NCBI RefSeq assembly: GCF_037151175.1
Contig: NZ_JBBCOR010000002.1
Location: forward strand, 1 to 64,000
Length of the DNA: 64,000 nt
Reading direction: 5' to 3'
Origin: Asaia sp003994335
Lineage (GTDB): Bacteria > Pseudomonadota > Alphaproteobacteria > Acetobacterales > Acetobacteraceae
The stretch's first letter is position 1. Each line of letters begins with the position of its first letter. The position numbers were made by a program, and so were the translations under genes. This document shows positions 5,359 through 12,968 of the stretch, one piece after another. The notes below the pieces were generated by a model. The model ran no database searches. It was not told the origin of the DNA and saw only the letters and a list, made by a program, of their open reading frames with translations.

Positions 5359-8302
5359 CGACGATACGTCCGCGCCCTGCAATCTTGGCTTTGTAAAGGG
5401 CCTGATCCGCGCGCTCGAGTGCATCGGACCAAGCTTCCTCAGGGCTCATTCTGGCGATGCCAGCGCTGCACCCGACGCTCAAGGTGCCTATCTTGGTTTC
5501 GAATGGGACGTCACTCAGAGTGCCCAGCAAGGTGGCGATACGCGCTCTGGCGGCCGCGAAGTCTCCCTGTATGACAATCAGGAACTCCTCTCCGCCATAA
5601 CGGCCGATGATCTCCTCCTGATGCTTCGCGCGCAGTAGGCGCGCCCCGATACCCGCGAGAATCTCGTCACCAATCACGTGACCGAAAGTGTCGTTGATCG
5701 ATTTGAAATGATCAACGTCCAACAGTGCCAGGGTCGCAAAACGTGTGCTCGACCTGACATCGAGACGAGACAGTCGCTCTAGAAGACGCGACACGCTCGC
5801 CTCAGCGGTACGACGATTCATGAGGCGCGTGAGGCCATCCTGACGCGCCTGCTGCTCGAGCGCGTGCTGGGCCGCACGCATCTCGATCGTACGTTCATCG
5901 ACCAGAGCCTCAAGCCGATGCTGACGCTTGAGGAGATAACGAAAACGCAGATGGGTAAAAGCATAAGGCAGCGCTACCACACTCAAGGTGTAGAGCATGA
6001 TCAGCGGCCACGTGGTCCACCAGGGCCGCTGCATACGGATTTCGAGTGTGATCGGGGGGGAGATCAGATTACGGTTATCGTTCAATGCCTGGACAACGAG
6101 GCGCGAATGTCCCGGAGGCACGAAATTATAGCGAATCTCGCCCGTAGTGGTCGTGATCCAGTTCTGATCGACACCTTCCAGCCTGTAACGAAAATAGGTT
6201 GTATTCGCGAGGGCAGTATTGAGCGTACCCAGAGTGACCACGAGCGGATCGCGGCTAAACGGAACCGCCTTCTCTGGCAGAAGATGGTCGCCAAGCGCCA
6301 CGCGTATGAAGACAGGATCGAGCGTCTGTCGCTCGAACAGGCGTTCAGGATGCAATAGATGCGAAACGCCTCGGCTCGTTGCGACCCAGATTGAGCCGTC
6401 CTCATCCTCGGAGAGGCCCTGCTGATTGATATCGGAAGAGAGCAGCCCGTCATCACGGGTCATCCTGATCCATTCGAGCCCGTTATAAACCGCGAGCCCG
6501 TTTTCAGTCCCGACCCACAGGCGGTGCCGCTTATCCCAGAGCAGGCTGAAAATGAGCTCGGAACCAACGCGATCTGCCCCGATCTGCTCAATTCGGCTGA
6601 TCCGGTTTCCGTCCAGTACCAGATGCATCAGCCCGTTCTTGGCCCGAATGCCGCCAATCCAGAGATCATCCCTGGAGCTGAAGGTCATGGCCATCGGAAT
6701 GAAGTCTTTTGCATTCGGCCACTCGGTCAGCACCGACACCCACGCCCCGTCGGCGTCACGCCGATAGAGAGAGGTACCGATCACGGCCCATGGCGTATCG
6801 TCAGCACGCAAGGCAAGCGTGCGCGCCATTTGCGAGACAGTCTTTCCGTCACGTCCGTGAATGGGCTTTGGCTGGGCCTGCACAGCCTCTCCCAGCGAGT
6901 AGATCCCGGCATCGGACGCAATCCATAAGAGATGAGAGCGACGGGAGAGAGCCAACGCAACAACACGGTCCAGCGCGATCTGCCGATCGCAGTGTGAGGA
7001 CGTCCGCTCCACCTCGCAATGCAGCAAGAATTGATCATCGACAGGGGCCCAGAAAGAATGTCCTGAGTCTTTTAAGGCGAAATAGTAGTTACCGTCTCTC
7101 AGAGCGCTTCCGATAACGTGCTTATCGACTGGATACATGCCTTGGCCGGAGAACAGCAATTGATATCCGCTGAACGGTAAGACCGACCAGACATAGCGTA
7201 TGTGCTGAGGCTCAAGATTTTCTAGATCCCCCCAGCCGACAAGCTTGTCGAGTTCTACAAGATCCTGCGCGGTCCAAACCTGCCGGTTCCGGTCGATAAA
7301 GGCGAATAGGATATCCTGCTCTCGGCTCAAGTCGTGGTTGAGATAGCTCCAAAAAGCCCCATTGAACGAACGTAGACTGTCGCCGTCGAAAAAGATCTTT
7401 GTATCACCCCAGCCCTCTGCGAAGGTGGCACGGGCCCCACCCAGGGGAAACTCAATCGGCCAATTCAAAGGAGTCGCGCTGAACCGTCCGACATCATTAA
7501 GTGAAATGAGCGTCTTCCCATCAGTGAAGTACGGCACTTGATCGGATGGACCGGGGGACGGCTGAGGATGCTGCATTCCAAATGGTGCGCGAAAGATAAT
7601 CCGACCCGAGAGATCCCTAAGACTCGCCTCGCCGTGCAAAGCGACATAGGTCCGGTAACCGTTTTGATAGACATTCTCTCTTCTGTGGGCGAAAAGCGGC
7701 GTGGGATTACAGCCGAGATTGTATCGCGGATTCAAAACACATGAATGTAACCCCGAACTATCCAGAACAAATATATCCTCATTATCGACAAATATATTCC
7801 TGATCTGTTGCAGCCCCTTTACGAACAAATGCTGAAATACCAACACATTGGGCGAGATACGGGCGCTTGTGGCAGAGATCGAAAGGTAGATATTCTGCCC
7901 CTGTATCACCAGCACTCGCCCGTCCGGCATAGGCCGCACGATCGCGACTAAACTCGCGGCACCGGCAAAATTGAGTGCTCTTATTGGATAAAATCGTTTG
8001 CCAGAATAAAAATACGTTGATCTACGAGTCGATACGTAAAGATACCCGAGCCGATCCTGAGACATGCGGAATATGTAGGAGCTATCGATCCCATCTTCCT
8101 GCGAAAATCGCCGCATTTGTAAAGACAGATCGTCTGCGTGCCCAATCCCTGAGGTCGTTATAACCCCCAGAATTACGGCGATAAGACGCCCAATCGTGAG
8201 CGGGAGTGCCAACACGGCGCCATACAGGCGTCTTAGATCGAAAAAGGTGGCCACTACCCTCTCCGCGGTGGCACCTTTTTTTTCAACTTTTGTTAACACC
8301 AA
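5318..8302 (-). CDS. Periplasmic-sensor diguanylate cyclase (beta-propeller, Y_Y_Y, GGDEF)
   Basis: About 994 aa from TTG 8302, but the start is uncertain. A GTG near 8207 would begin right before a signal-peptide-like stretch (LALPLTIGRLIAVILGVITT). Order: N-terminal export signal; about 600 residues of propeller repeats of the two-component-regulator type (LWIGGIRAKNGLMHL, LWVGTENGLAVYNG, IWVATSRGVSHLL); a Y_Y_Y domain (FRYRLEGVDQNWITT); one membrane helix (WPLIMLYTLSVVALPYAF); a short coiled coil; and a GGDEF domain with DVDHFKSINDTFGH and the active-site GGEEF. The residues at the usual RxxD inhibitory site are HQEE, so product inhibition there is unlikely. The architecture suggests that a periplasmic ligand controls c-di-GMP synthesis in the cytoplasm; the ligand is unknown. 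It converges on apaG with a 41-bp overlap. Confidence 0.88.
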   Translation of the reverse strand: MVLTKVEKKGATAERVVATFFDLRRLYGAVLALPLTIGRLIAVILGVITTSGIGHADDLSLQMRRFSQEDGIDSSYIFRMSQDRLGYLYVSTRRSTYFYSGKRFYPIRALNFAGAASLVAIVRPMPDGRVLVIQGQNIYLSISATSARISPNVLVFQHLFVKGLQQIRNIFVDNEDIFVLDSSGLHSCVLNPRYNLGCNPTPLFAHRRENVYQNGYRTYVALHGEASLRDLSGRIIFRAPFGMQHPQPSPGPSDQVPYFTDGKTLISLNDVGRFSATPLNWPIEFPLGGARATFAEGWGDTKIFFDGDSLRSFNGAFWSYLNHDLSREQDILFAFIDRNRQVWTAQDLVELDKLVGWGDLENLEPQHIRYVWSVLPFSGYQLLFSGQGMYPVDKHVIGSALRDGNYYFALKDSGHSFWAPVDDQFLLHCEVERTSSHCDRQIALDRVVALALSRRSHLLWIASDAGIYSLGEAVQAQPKPIHGRDGKTVSQMARTLALRADDTPWAVIGTSLYRRDADGAWVSVLTEWPNAKDFIPMAMTFSSRDDLWIGGIRAKNGLMHLVLDGNRISRIEQIGADRVGSELIFSLLWDKRHRLWVGTENGLAVYNGLEWIRMTRDDGLLSSDINQQGLSEDEDGSIWVATSRGVSHLLHPERLFERQTLDPVFIRVALGDHLLPEKAVPFSRDPLVVTLGTLNTALANTTYFRYRLEGVDQNWITTTTGEIRYNFVPPGHSRLVVQALNDNRNLISPPITLEIRMQRPWWTTWPLIMLYTLSVVALPYAFTHLRFRYLLKRQHRLEALVDERTIEMRAAQHALEQQARQDGLTRLMNRRTAEASVSRLLERLSRLDVRSSTRFATLALLDVDHFKSINDTFGHVIGDEILAGIGARLLRAKHQEEIIGRYGGEEFLIVIQGDFAAARARIATLLGTLSDVPFETKIGTLSVGCSAGIARMSPEEAWSDALERADQALYKAKIAGRGRIVVSERDLDDEGYPD
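8241..8285. promoter_or_regulatory. Terminator-like hairpin at the 5' end of the diguanylate cyclase gene
   Basis: The two arms are AAAAAGGTG(G)CCAC and GTGGCACCTTTTT, paired with a single bulged G around a loop of about 13 nt. The element has T runs on both sides and so resembles a bidirectional intrinsic terminator. On the minus strand it falls between the farthest possible start (8302) and the better-looking signal-peptide start, so it may act as a leader attenuator. No plus-strand gene needs it. Confidence 0.5.
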
Positions 8303-8392
8303 TATAATTGCACGATCCCCGAGCCAAAGACGCTAACCGCCTTTGCACATCCTAGGATGATTTCCCCGTTTGGTCGTTAAAAACACGCAAGT

Positions 8393-8608
8393 TCAGCCAA
8401 AGTGGGCAACGCAATTGCCATAAGTGCCACAGGGGTCAACGGTCTGACCCTTGTCGGGGCGGGGGCCGGTGAGCGAGATCGTTGGCTGAGCGGCGCGAAC
8501 CTGATGCGCGGGGCCAGCTGAGGCCTGTGTGATCGTGCCAGCGGCATTCACCGCGCCGATGAGAACAAAAGCGGAAAGAGCGCGAGCGGCAAAAGCGGAA
8601 ATGGTCAT
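8393..8608 (-). CDS. Small secreted protein, unknown
   Basis: 71 aa from ATG 8608. The N-terminus (MTISAFAARALSAFVLIGAV, then NAAGTITQASA) looks like a Sec signal peptide. The mature part would be about 40 residues ending DPCGTYGNCVAHFG, with two cysteines that could form a disulfide. No strong ribosome site is seen. An overlapping frame starting at 8621 gives an Arg/His-rich product and is less credible. Function unknown. Confidence 0.5.
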   Translation of the reverse strand: MTISAFAARALSAFVLIGAVNAAGTITQASAGPAHQVRAAQPTISLTGPRPDKGQTVDPCGTYGNCVAHFG

Positions 8609-8621
8609 TGGGGTGTTCCAT

Positions 8622-9102
8622 TCAATATTGCGAGCGTGAGTGCTTGCCCAATGAATGAAACAATCAAACGACGCTGTCTTGCGCCGTTATCGAATGTTAT
8701 TGTGGCAGAGTCATAATCTATACAAATGTTCTATAGTACATAAATAAATATTCTATTCTCTGTTATCGTAAAATTAACATTTAACTTAGAATCATACAGC
8801 CACGACCGTATCGGTTCTCCCATCATCTGATCAATATTGATTCAAAAGGTTGTTTTTTTATGATAAATTAACTGTTTACTGAGGCAAATCGACCCCGGTT
8901 TCGCCAGCCTCCCTGAGCGAATCAGACCGATCTAACAGAAAGACGGACGCAGCATGACCCACATAATGAGCTAACGCGAATTTGGTTTGAAATAACGTGA
9001 TAGATGCGCGAAGATAACACGCGTTCTGGGATTTCTTGTGTGACGCAGACGGTTCTTCACAAGCAACCTCGCCCGGACATTCTCGACTAGGGTCTTCTCA
9101 TT
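8622..9102. other. AT-rich intergenic region upstream of the sugar transporter
   Basis: About 480 bp without a credible gene. The part at 8690-8890 is strikingly AT-rich compared with the rest of the window (runs such as ACATAAATAAATATTCTATT) and probably holds promoters for the transporter and the small secreted protein. I could not pick out one convincing -35/-10 pair or an operator. Confidence 0.6.
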
Positions 9103-10506
9103 ATGAGTAACGTTTCCACTTCCGCGCCAGCGCAGACAAAGCTTCCGCTGGTAGGAAAAATGATGTTGGCAGCCATCCTCGCTGCCGTTGCCGGCCTGAT
9201 GTTCGGCCTTGATATCGGCGTGATCTCCGGTGCGCTCGGATTCATTGCCAAGGAATTCCAGGCGAGCGATACGGCCCAGGAATGGATCGTCTCCTCCATG
9301 ATGTTCGGAGCCGCTCTCGGCGCGCTCGTTGCTGGCCGTCTTTCCTACGGACTCGGCCGCAAGAAAGCCCTGGTGCTCAGCGCCGCCCTGTTCATGCTCG
9401 GCGCCATTTGCTGCGTTCTCGCCCATTCGGTCAGCCTTCTGATCGTGGCGCGCGCCATCCTCGGCCTCGCCATCGGCATCGCGAGCTTTGTTGCACCGCT
9501 CTATATTTCGGAAGTCGCTGACGAACAGCATCGTGGCAGCCTCATCTCAGTGTATCAGCTGATGATCACGATCGGGATCTTGCTGGCCTTCATTTCCGAT
9601 GCCCTGTTTGCTTATGCAGGGGCCTGGCGCTGGATGCTCGGGATCGTCGCTGTTCCAGGCGCAATCTTCCTTGTCGGTTCGCTCTTCCTTCCTGACAGCC
9701 CGCGCTGGCTCATGCTGCGCGGACGTCATGATGACGCCCTTGAAACCCTGTCGACACTGCGCGCCACGCGCGAGGAAGCAGAGAGCGAGATTCGTGACAT
9801 TCAGGCGAGCTTAAGAGAGAAGCAGCGCGGCTTTTCGCTATTCCTCGAGAATCCGAATTTCCGCCGCTCGGTGATGCTGGGTATCGGCCTGCAGATCGTT
9901 CAGCAGCTCACCGGCATCAATATCGTGATGTATTACGCGCCGCGTATTTTCGAAGTCGCCGGGTTTGGCCAGGACGGTCAGATGTGGGGCACCGCAATCG
10001 TGGGTCTCGTCAACATGCTGGCCACATTCATCGCCATTGGTTTTGTCGATCGCTGGGGCCGTCGCCCAATGCTTGTCGCGGGCTTTGCCATTATGGCGGT
10101 TGGCATGGGCGCTTTGGCGGTTCTTCTGTCCTTCGGGCAGGATTCCAGCACCATGATGCATTACCTTGCCGTGGCGGTGCTACTGCTCTTCATAACCGGC
10201 TTCGCCTTCTCGGCAGGTCCGCTCATCTGGGTCCTGTGCGCCGAAGTTCAGCCGCTCCAGGGACGTGATTTCGGCATTGCCTGCTCGACCTTCACCAACT
10301 GGATTGCCAATATGGCGGTGGGCGCGACCTTCCTGACGCTTCTTGGCACCCTCGGTGCGTCACACACCTTCTGGCTCTACGCTGCGCTGAATGCGGTCTT
10401 CATCCTGGTGACCCTGGCTTTCGTACCCGAGACGCGCGGGGTCACGCTCGAATCCCTCGAGCGCAAGCTCAATCTCGGAACGCGACTTCGCGATATCGGT
10501 CGCTGA
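9103..10506 (+). CDS. MFS sugar/proton symporter, GalP-like
   Basis: 467 aa with twelve predicted membrane helices, sugar-porter family. Signatures are FGLDIGVISGALGFI in helix 1, GRLSYGLGRKKAL in the loop between helices 2 and 3, PDSPRWLMLRGR after helix 6, QQLTGINIVMYYAPRIF in helix 7, DRWGRRPML in loop 8-9, and PETRGVTLE at the C-terminus. Closest in character to GalP/XylE/AraE proton symporters for hexoses or pentoses; the substrate cannot be assigned from sequence. It is a monocistronic unit behind a long AT-rich region and followed by a strong terminator. Confidence 0.9.
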   Translation: MSNVSTSAPAQTKLPLVGKMMLAAILAAVAGLMFGLDIGVISGALGFIAKEFQASDTAQEWIVSSMMFGAALGALVAGRLSYGLGRKKALVLSAALFMLGAICCVLAHSVSLLIVARAILGLAIGIASFVAPLYISEVADEQHRGSLISVYQLMITIGILLAFISDALFAYAGAWRWMLGIVAVPGAIFLVGSLFLPDSPRWLMLRGRHDDALETLSTLRATREEAESEIRDIQASLREKQRGFSLFLENPNFRRSVMLGIGLQIVQQLTGINIVMYYAPRIFEVAGFGQDGQMWGTAIVGLVNMLATFIAIGFVDRWGRRPMLVAGFAIMAVGMGALAVLLSFGQDSSTMMHYLAVAVLLLFITGFAFSAGPLIWVLCAEVQPLQGRDFGIACSTFTNWIANMAVGATFLTLLGTLGASHTFWLYAALNAVFILVTLAFVPETRGVTLESLERKLNLGTRLRDIGR

Positions 10507-10536
10507 GGCGCCCCTTCCCTGACGGGAAACGGAGAC

Positions 10537-10569
10537 AAGGCCCTGCGGGAAACTGCAGGGCCTTTTTTC
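10537..10569 (+). terminator. Intrinsic terminator after the sugar transporter
   Basis: The stem AAGGCCCTGC/GCAGGGCCTT with a 7-nt loop is followed by a run of six T, about 30 bp after the transporter stop. Confidence 0.9.
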
Positions 10570-10612
10570 TTGTCTTGACGTTCATCCGACAAATCCGCAT
10601 TCCCTGAGCATC

Positions 10613-11776
10613 ATGCGTATTGCTGCCATCCTCCTCGCCGCCGGTTCCGGTCGCCGCTTCGCTGATGCCAGCGCTGCGCCCGCCTCTGGTCTCGCTGCCC
10701 TGCCGAAGCAGTACATGCTTCTCGGTGGCAAAACTGTCATTCGTCATGCGGCCGAAGCCCTGCGTGACCATGTCACCCTCATTCAACCTGTCGGTCACGA
10801 CCCTCTGCTGTTGCAGGCGCTAGACGGCATAGAGACACTTCCTCCCGTAGCGGGCGGCCGTGAGCGTCAGGACAGCGTGCGTGCCGGGCTCGAAGCTCTG
10901 GCTGCTCTGCCCGAGCCGCCTGATCTCGTGCTGGTCCATGATGGTGCACGCCCCTACGTGCCTGCTGACGTCATACGCAATGTACTCAAGGCTCTTGATA
11001 CCACGCCAGGCGCCATCCCGGCTGTGGCGGTAGCGGACACACTCAAGCGTGGACGCGACGGTCTGGTCGATACCACAGTCTGTCGGGACTCCCTGTGGCG
11101 CGCGCAAACGCCGCAAGGGTTCCATTTCCCGCTCCTTCTCGATCTGCATCGCACCCATAAGGGCCCGGTTACGGACGATGCGGCGCTGCTGGAAGCCGCT
11201 GGCCACCCCGTGGCACTCGTCCAGGGCGCAGAAGACAACATCAAACTCACCCTACCGGAGGATCTCGTGCGCCTGGAACGTCTGCTCGGCTCGACCCCAC
11301 TCCCGCGCACCGGCCTGGGCTATGATGTGCATGCTTTCGAAACCGGACGTCCGCTAATCCTGTGCGGCATCACCATTCCCCATGACCGTGGCCTCGCAGG
11401 TCACTCCGATGCGGATGTAGGCATTCACACGCTTTGCGATGCGATCTATGGCGCTTTGGCCGAGGGGGATATCGGTCGCCACTTCCCCCCGACAGACAAT
11501 GAGTGGAAGGACATGGATTCGGCACGCTTCCTCATCCATGCGGGTGAGCGCATCCGTCAGCGCGGAGGCATGCTGATCAACGCCGACGTGACCCTCATCT
11601 GTGAGCGCCCCAAGATCGGACCACACGCGCAGGCCATGCGTGAACGCCTTGCCTCGCTGCTCCAGGTCGACGTGGACCGTATTTCGGTCAAGGCAACCAC
11701 CTCTGAGCGCCTTGGCTTTACGGGGCGCGAGGAAGGCATCGCGGCAACAGCCGTGGCAACCGTTCTGGTGCCCTGA
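10613..11776 (+). CDS. ispDF: Bifunctional IspD/IspF enzyme of the MEP isoprenoid pathway
   Basis: 387 aa. The N-terminal IspD domain (about 1-228) makes CDP-methylerythritol from MEP and CTP: AAILLAAGSGRRF, GGRERQDSVRAGL, VHDGARPYV, TPQGF. The C-terminal IspF domain (about 230-387) forms the cyclic diphosphate: GLGYDVHAFETGRPL with the metal ligands D and H, GHSDADVGIHTLCDA, and ADVTLICERPKI. The fusion of enzymes one and three steps apart is typical of alphaproteobacteria and epsilonproteobacteria. ATG 10613 follows 44 bp after the previous terminator. It appears to be transcribed alone and ends at a terminator. Confidence 0.95.
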   Translation: MRIAAILLAAGSGRRFADASAAPASGLAALPKQYMLLGGKTVIRHAAEALRDHVTLIQPVGHDPLLLQALDGIETLPPVAGGRERQDSVRAGLEALAALPEPPDLVLVHDGARPYVPADVIRNVLKALDTTPGAIPAVAVADTLKRGRDGLVDTTVCRDSLWRAQTPQGFHFPLLLDLHRTHKGPVTDDAALLEAAGHPVALVQGAEDNIKLTLPEDLVRLERLLGSTPLPRTGLGYDVHAFETGRPLILCGITIPHDRGLAGHSDADVGIHTLCDAIYGALAEGDIGRHFPPTDNEWKDMDSARFLIHAGERIRQRGGMLINADVTLICERPKIGPHAQAMRERLASLLQVDVDRISVKATTSERLGFTGREEGIAATAVATVLVP

Positions 11777-11793
11777 GCCCGGCTCACGACCCA

Positions 11794-11828
11794 CTAAAAA
11801 AAGCCCGGCCAAAAGCCGGGTTTTTTAT
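11794..11828 (+). terminator. Intrinsic terminator after ispDF
   Basis: A-rich 5' flank, stem CCCGGC/GCCGGG extended by A-T pairs, loop CAAAA, then TTTTTT. Probably works in both directions. Confidence 0.88.
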
Positions 11829-11930
11829 TGGGCAACGCGGGTTATAGCGCGTGTTTCCAGAAAAGTAGTTTGCCCCCCCCTCGCACTTGGAGCGATACGC
11901 TCACACGTTCGAAGGCAATGACTGGCTTGT

Positions 11931-12104
11931 TCAGCCTTTAATCGCGCAGATCACGACAATCACCGGCGTGGCTGCGAGGACCAGCCAGACATTCTGTACA
12001 CATTTCGCAACGAAATGCGCAGAACGGACCTTGAAGGGAGTGCGACGAGTGAGAATTTCAGCAACGATATTCTCATCCAGAACCTTCTGAATACGAGAGG
12101 ACAT
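11931..12104 (-). CDS. Small single-span membrane protein, 57 aa
   Basis: ATG 12104 with AAGGA 6 nt upstream. The product begins MSSRIQKVLDENIVAEILTR, followed by a basic amphipathic segment, and ends with a hydrophobic helix NVWLVLAATPVIVVICAI and a final Lys-Gly. One membrane span near the C-terminus, N-terminus probably cytoplasmic. The codon use looks coding and the ribosome site is good. No family recognised. It lies between the convergent ispDF terminator and atp12. Confidence 0.65.
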   Translation of the reverse strand: MSSRIQKVLDENIVAEILTRRTPFKVRSAHFVAKCVQNVWLVLAATPVIVVICAIKG

Positions 12105-12236
12105 GCCTGATCCTTACGCCAGTTGATCTGATTACCGAATCAGTACTAGATCGAATTCGATCCATTTTCCAGTAACCAATGGTCACCGAATGTGATGACC
12201 TTGCCAGACTGGATCTAGGCAGCAATCATGGCGAAA

Positions 12237-12968
12237 TCATGCCCCATTTGGCGCCTTTTCTTGCGATAGCGCAAGAAAATGTAAGGCATGGTCGATGTCG
12301 ATACCCGTACGCTCGATCTCCTGCAAAAGCGCATCATCCTCACCCCATTGAGCCATCTGGTGGCGCTCTTCCACGCTCGCCATATCGTTGGCCTCCTTGG
12401 CTTGCATCCATCCTTCTGCCAAGCCAATCGCCATAATCAGGCTCCCGGTGGCGGGTGCTCCTATGGCCGCGCAGGTAAGAGCTGAGTCGTCAAAACGCTC
12501 GAGAGCCCTGCGGCAGACTTCCTGCAATTCCGGCGCCACTGTGAGCGGTAGCAGACTACGGGTGACCTCAGGCATGATCCCGTGACGTGCGGCGAAACGC
12601 TGCAGCACCGGATCAAACAGCGCATCCTGCTCACGTCCCAGACTGCCGGTAGCTCTGTAACAGAGCAGATCGCTCTCTCCATACGCCATGAGCTGTCCGA
12701 TGATCTGCGCGCGGTCAGGTGCTACGCGCTCGATCTGGGTGCCCGCCATCTGCGTCAATGGCAAGGAGGTTGTCTGGAAGGCCGATCCGGGGGGGATGCT
12801 GCGCCACTCCTCGGCAACAGCCTCGGCGAGCGCCAGCGTCCCGAGAATCAACCTGTTCCCGCCTGGAAGGCGAAAACTGCGCCCATCGAGGCAGACCTCA
12901 TACCCCTGAGGAACATCGACGGGCACGACGCTGACCTCTTTCCAAAAACGTCTGATGGACTGGCTCAA
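12237..12968 (-). CDS. ATP12-family F1-ATPase assembly chaperone
   Basis: 243 aa. Signatures of the ATP12 family: RRFWKEVSVV at the start, LDGRSFRLPGGNRLILGTLALAEAVAEEW, the TSLPLTQMAGTQIERV segment, YGESDLLCYRA, and the terminal AWQ-like region (here GEDDALLQEIERTGIDID). In mitochondria Atp12 holds the F1 alpha subunit for assembly, and the alphaproteobacterial homologues are presumed to do the same. It is the last gene of a tightly overlapped operon (rarA-rluC-asmA-atp12) and overlaps the AsmA gene by 4 bp. Confidence 0.88.
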   Translation of the reverse strand: MSQSIRRFWKEVSVVPVDVPQGYEVCLDGRSFRLPGGNRLILGTLALAEAVAEEWRSIPPGSAFQTTSLPLTQMAGTQIERVAPDRAQIIGQLMAYGESDLLCYRATGSLGREQDALFDPVLQRFAARHGIMPEVTRSLLPLTVAPELQEVCRRALERFDDSALTCAAIGAPATGSLIMAIGLAEGWMQAKEANDMASVEERHQMAQWGEDDALLQEIERTGIDIDHALHFLALSQEKAPNGA

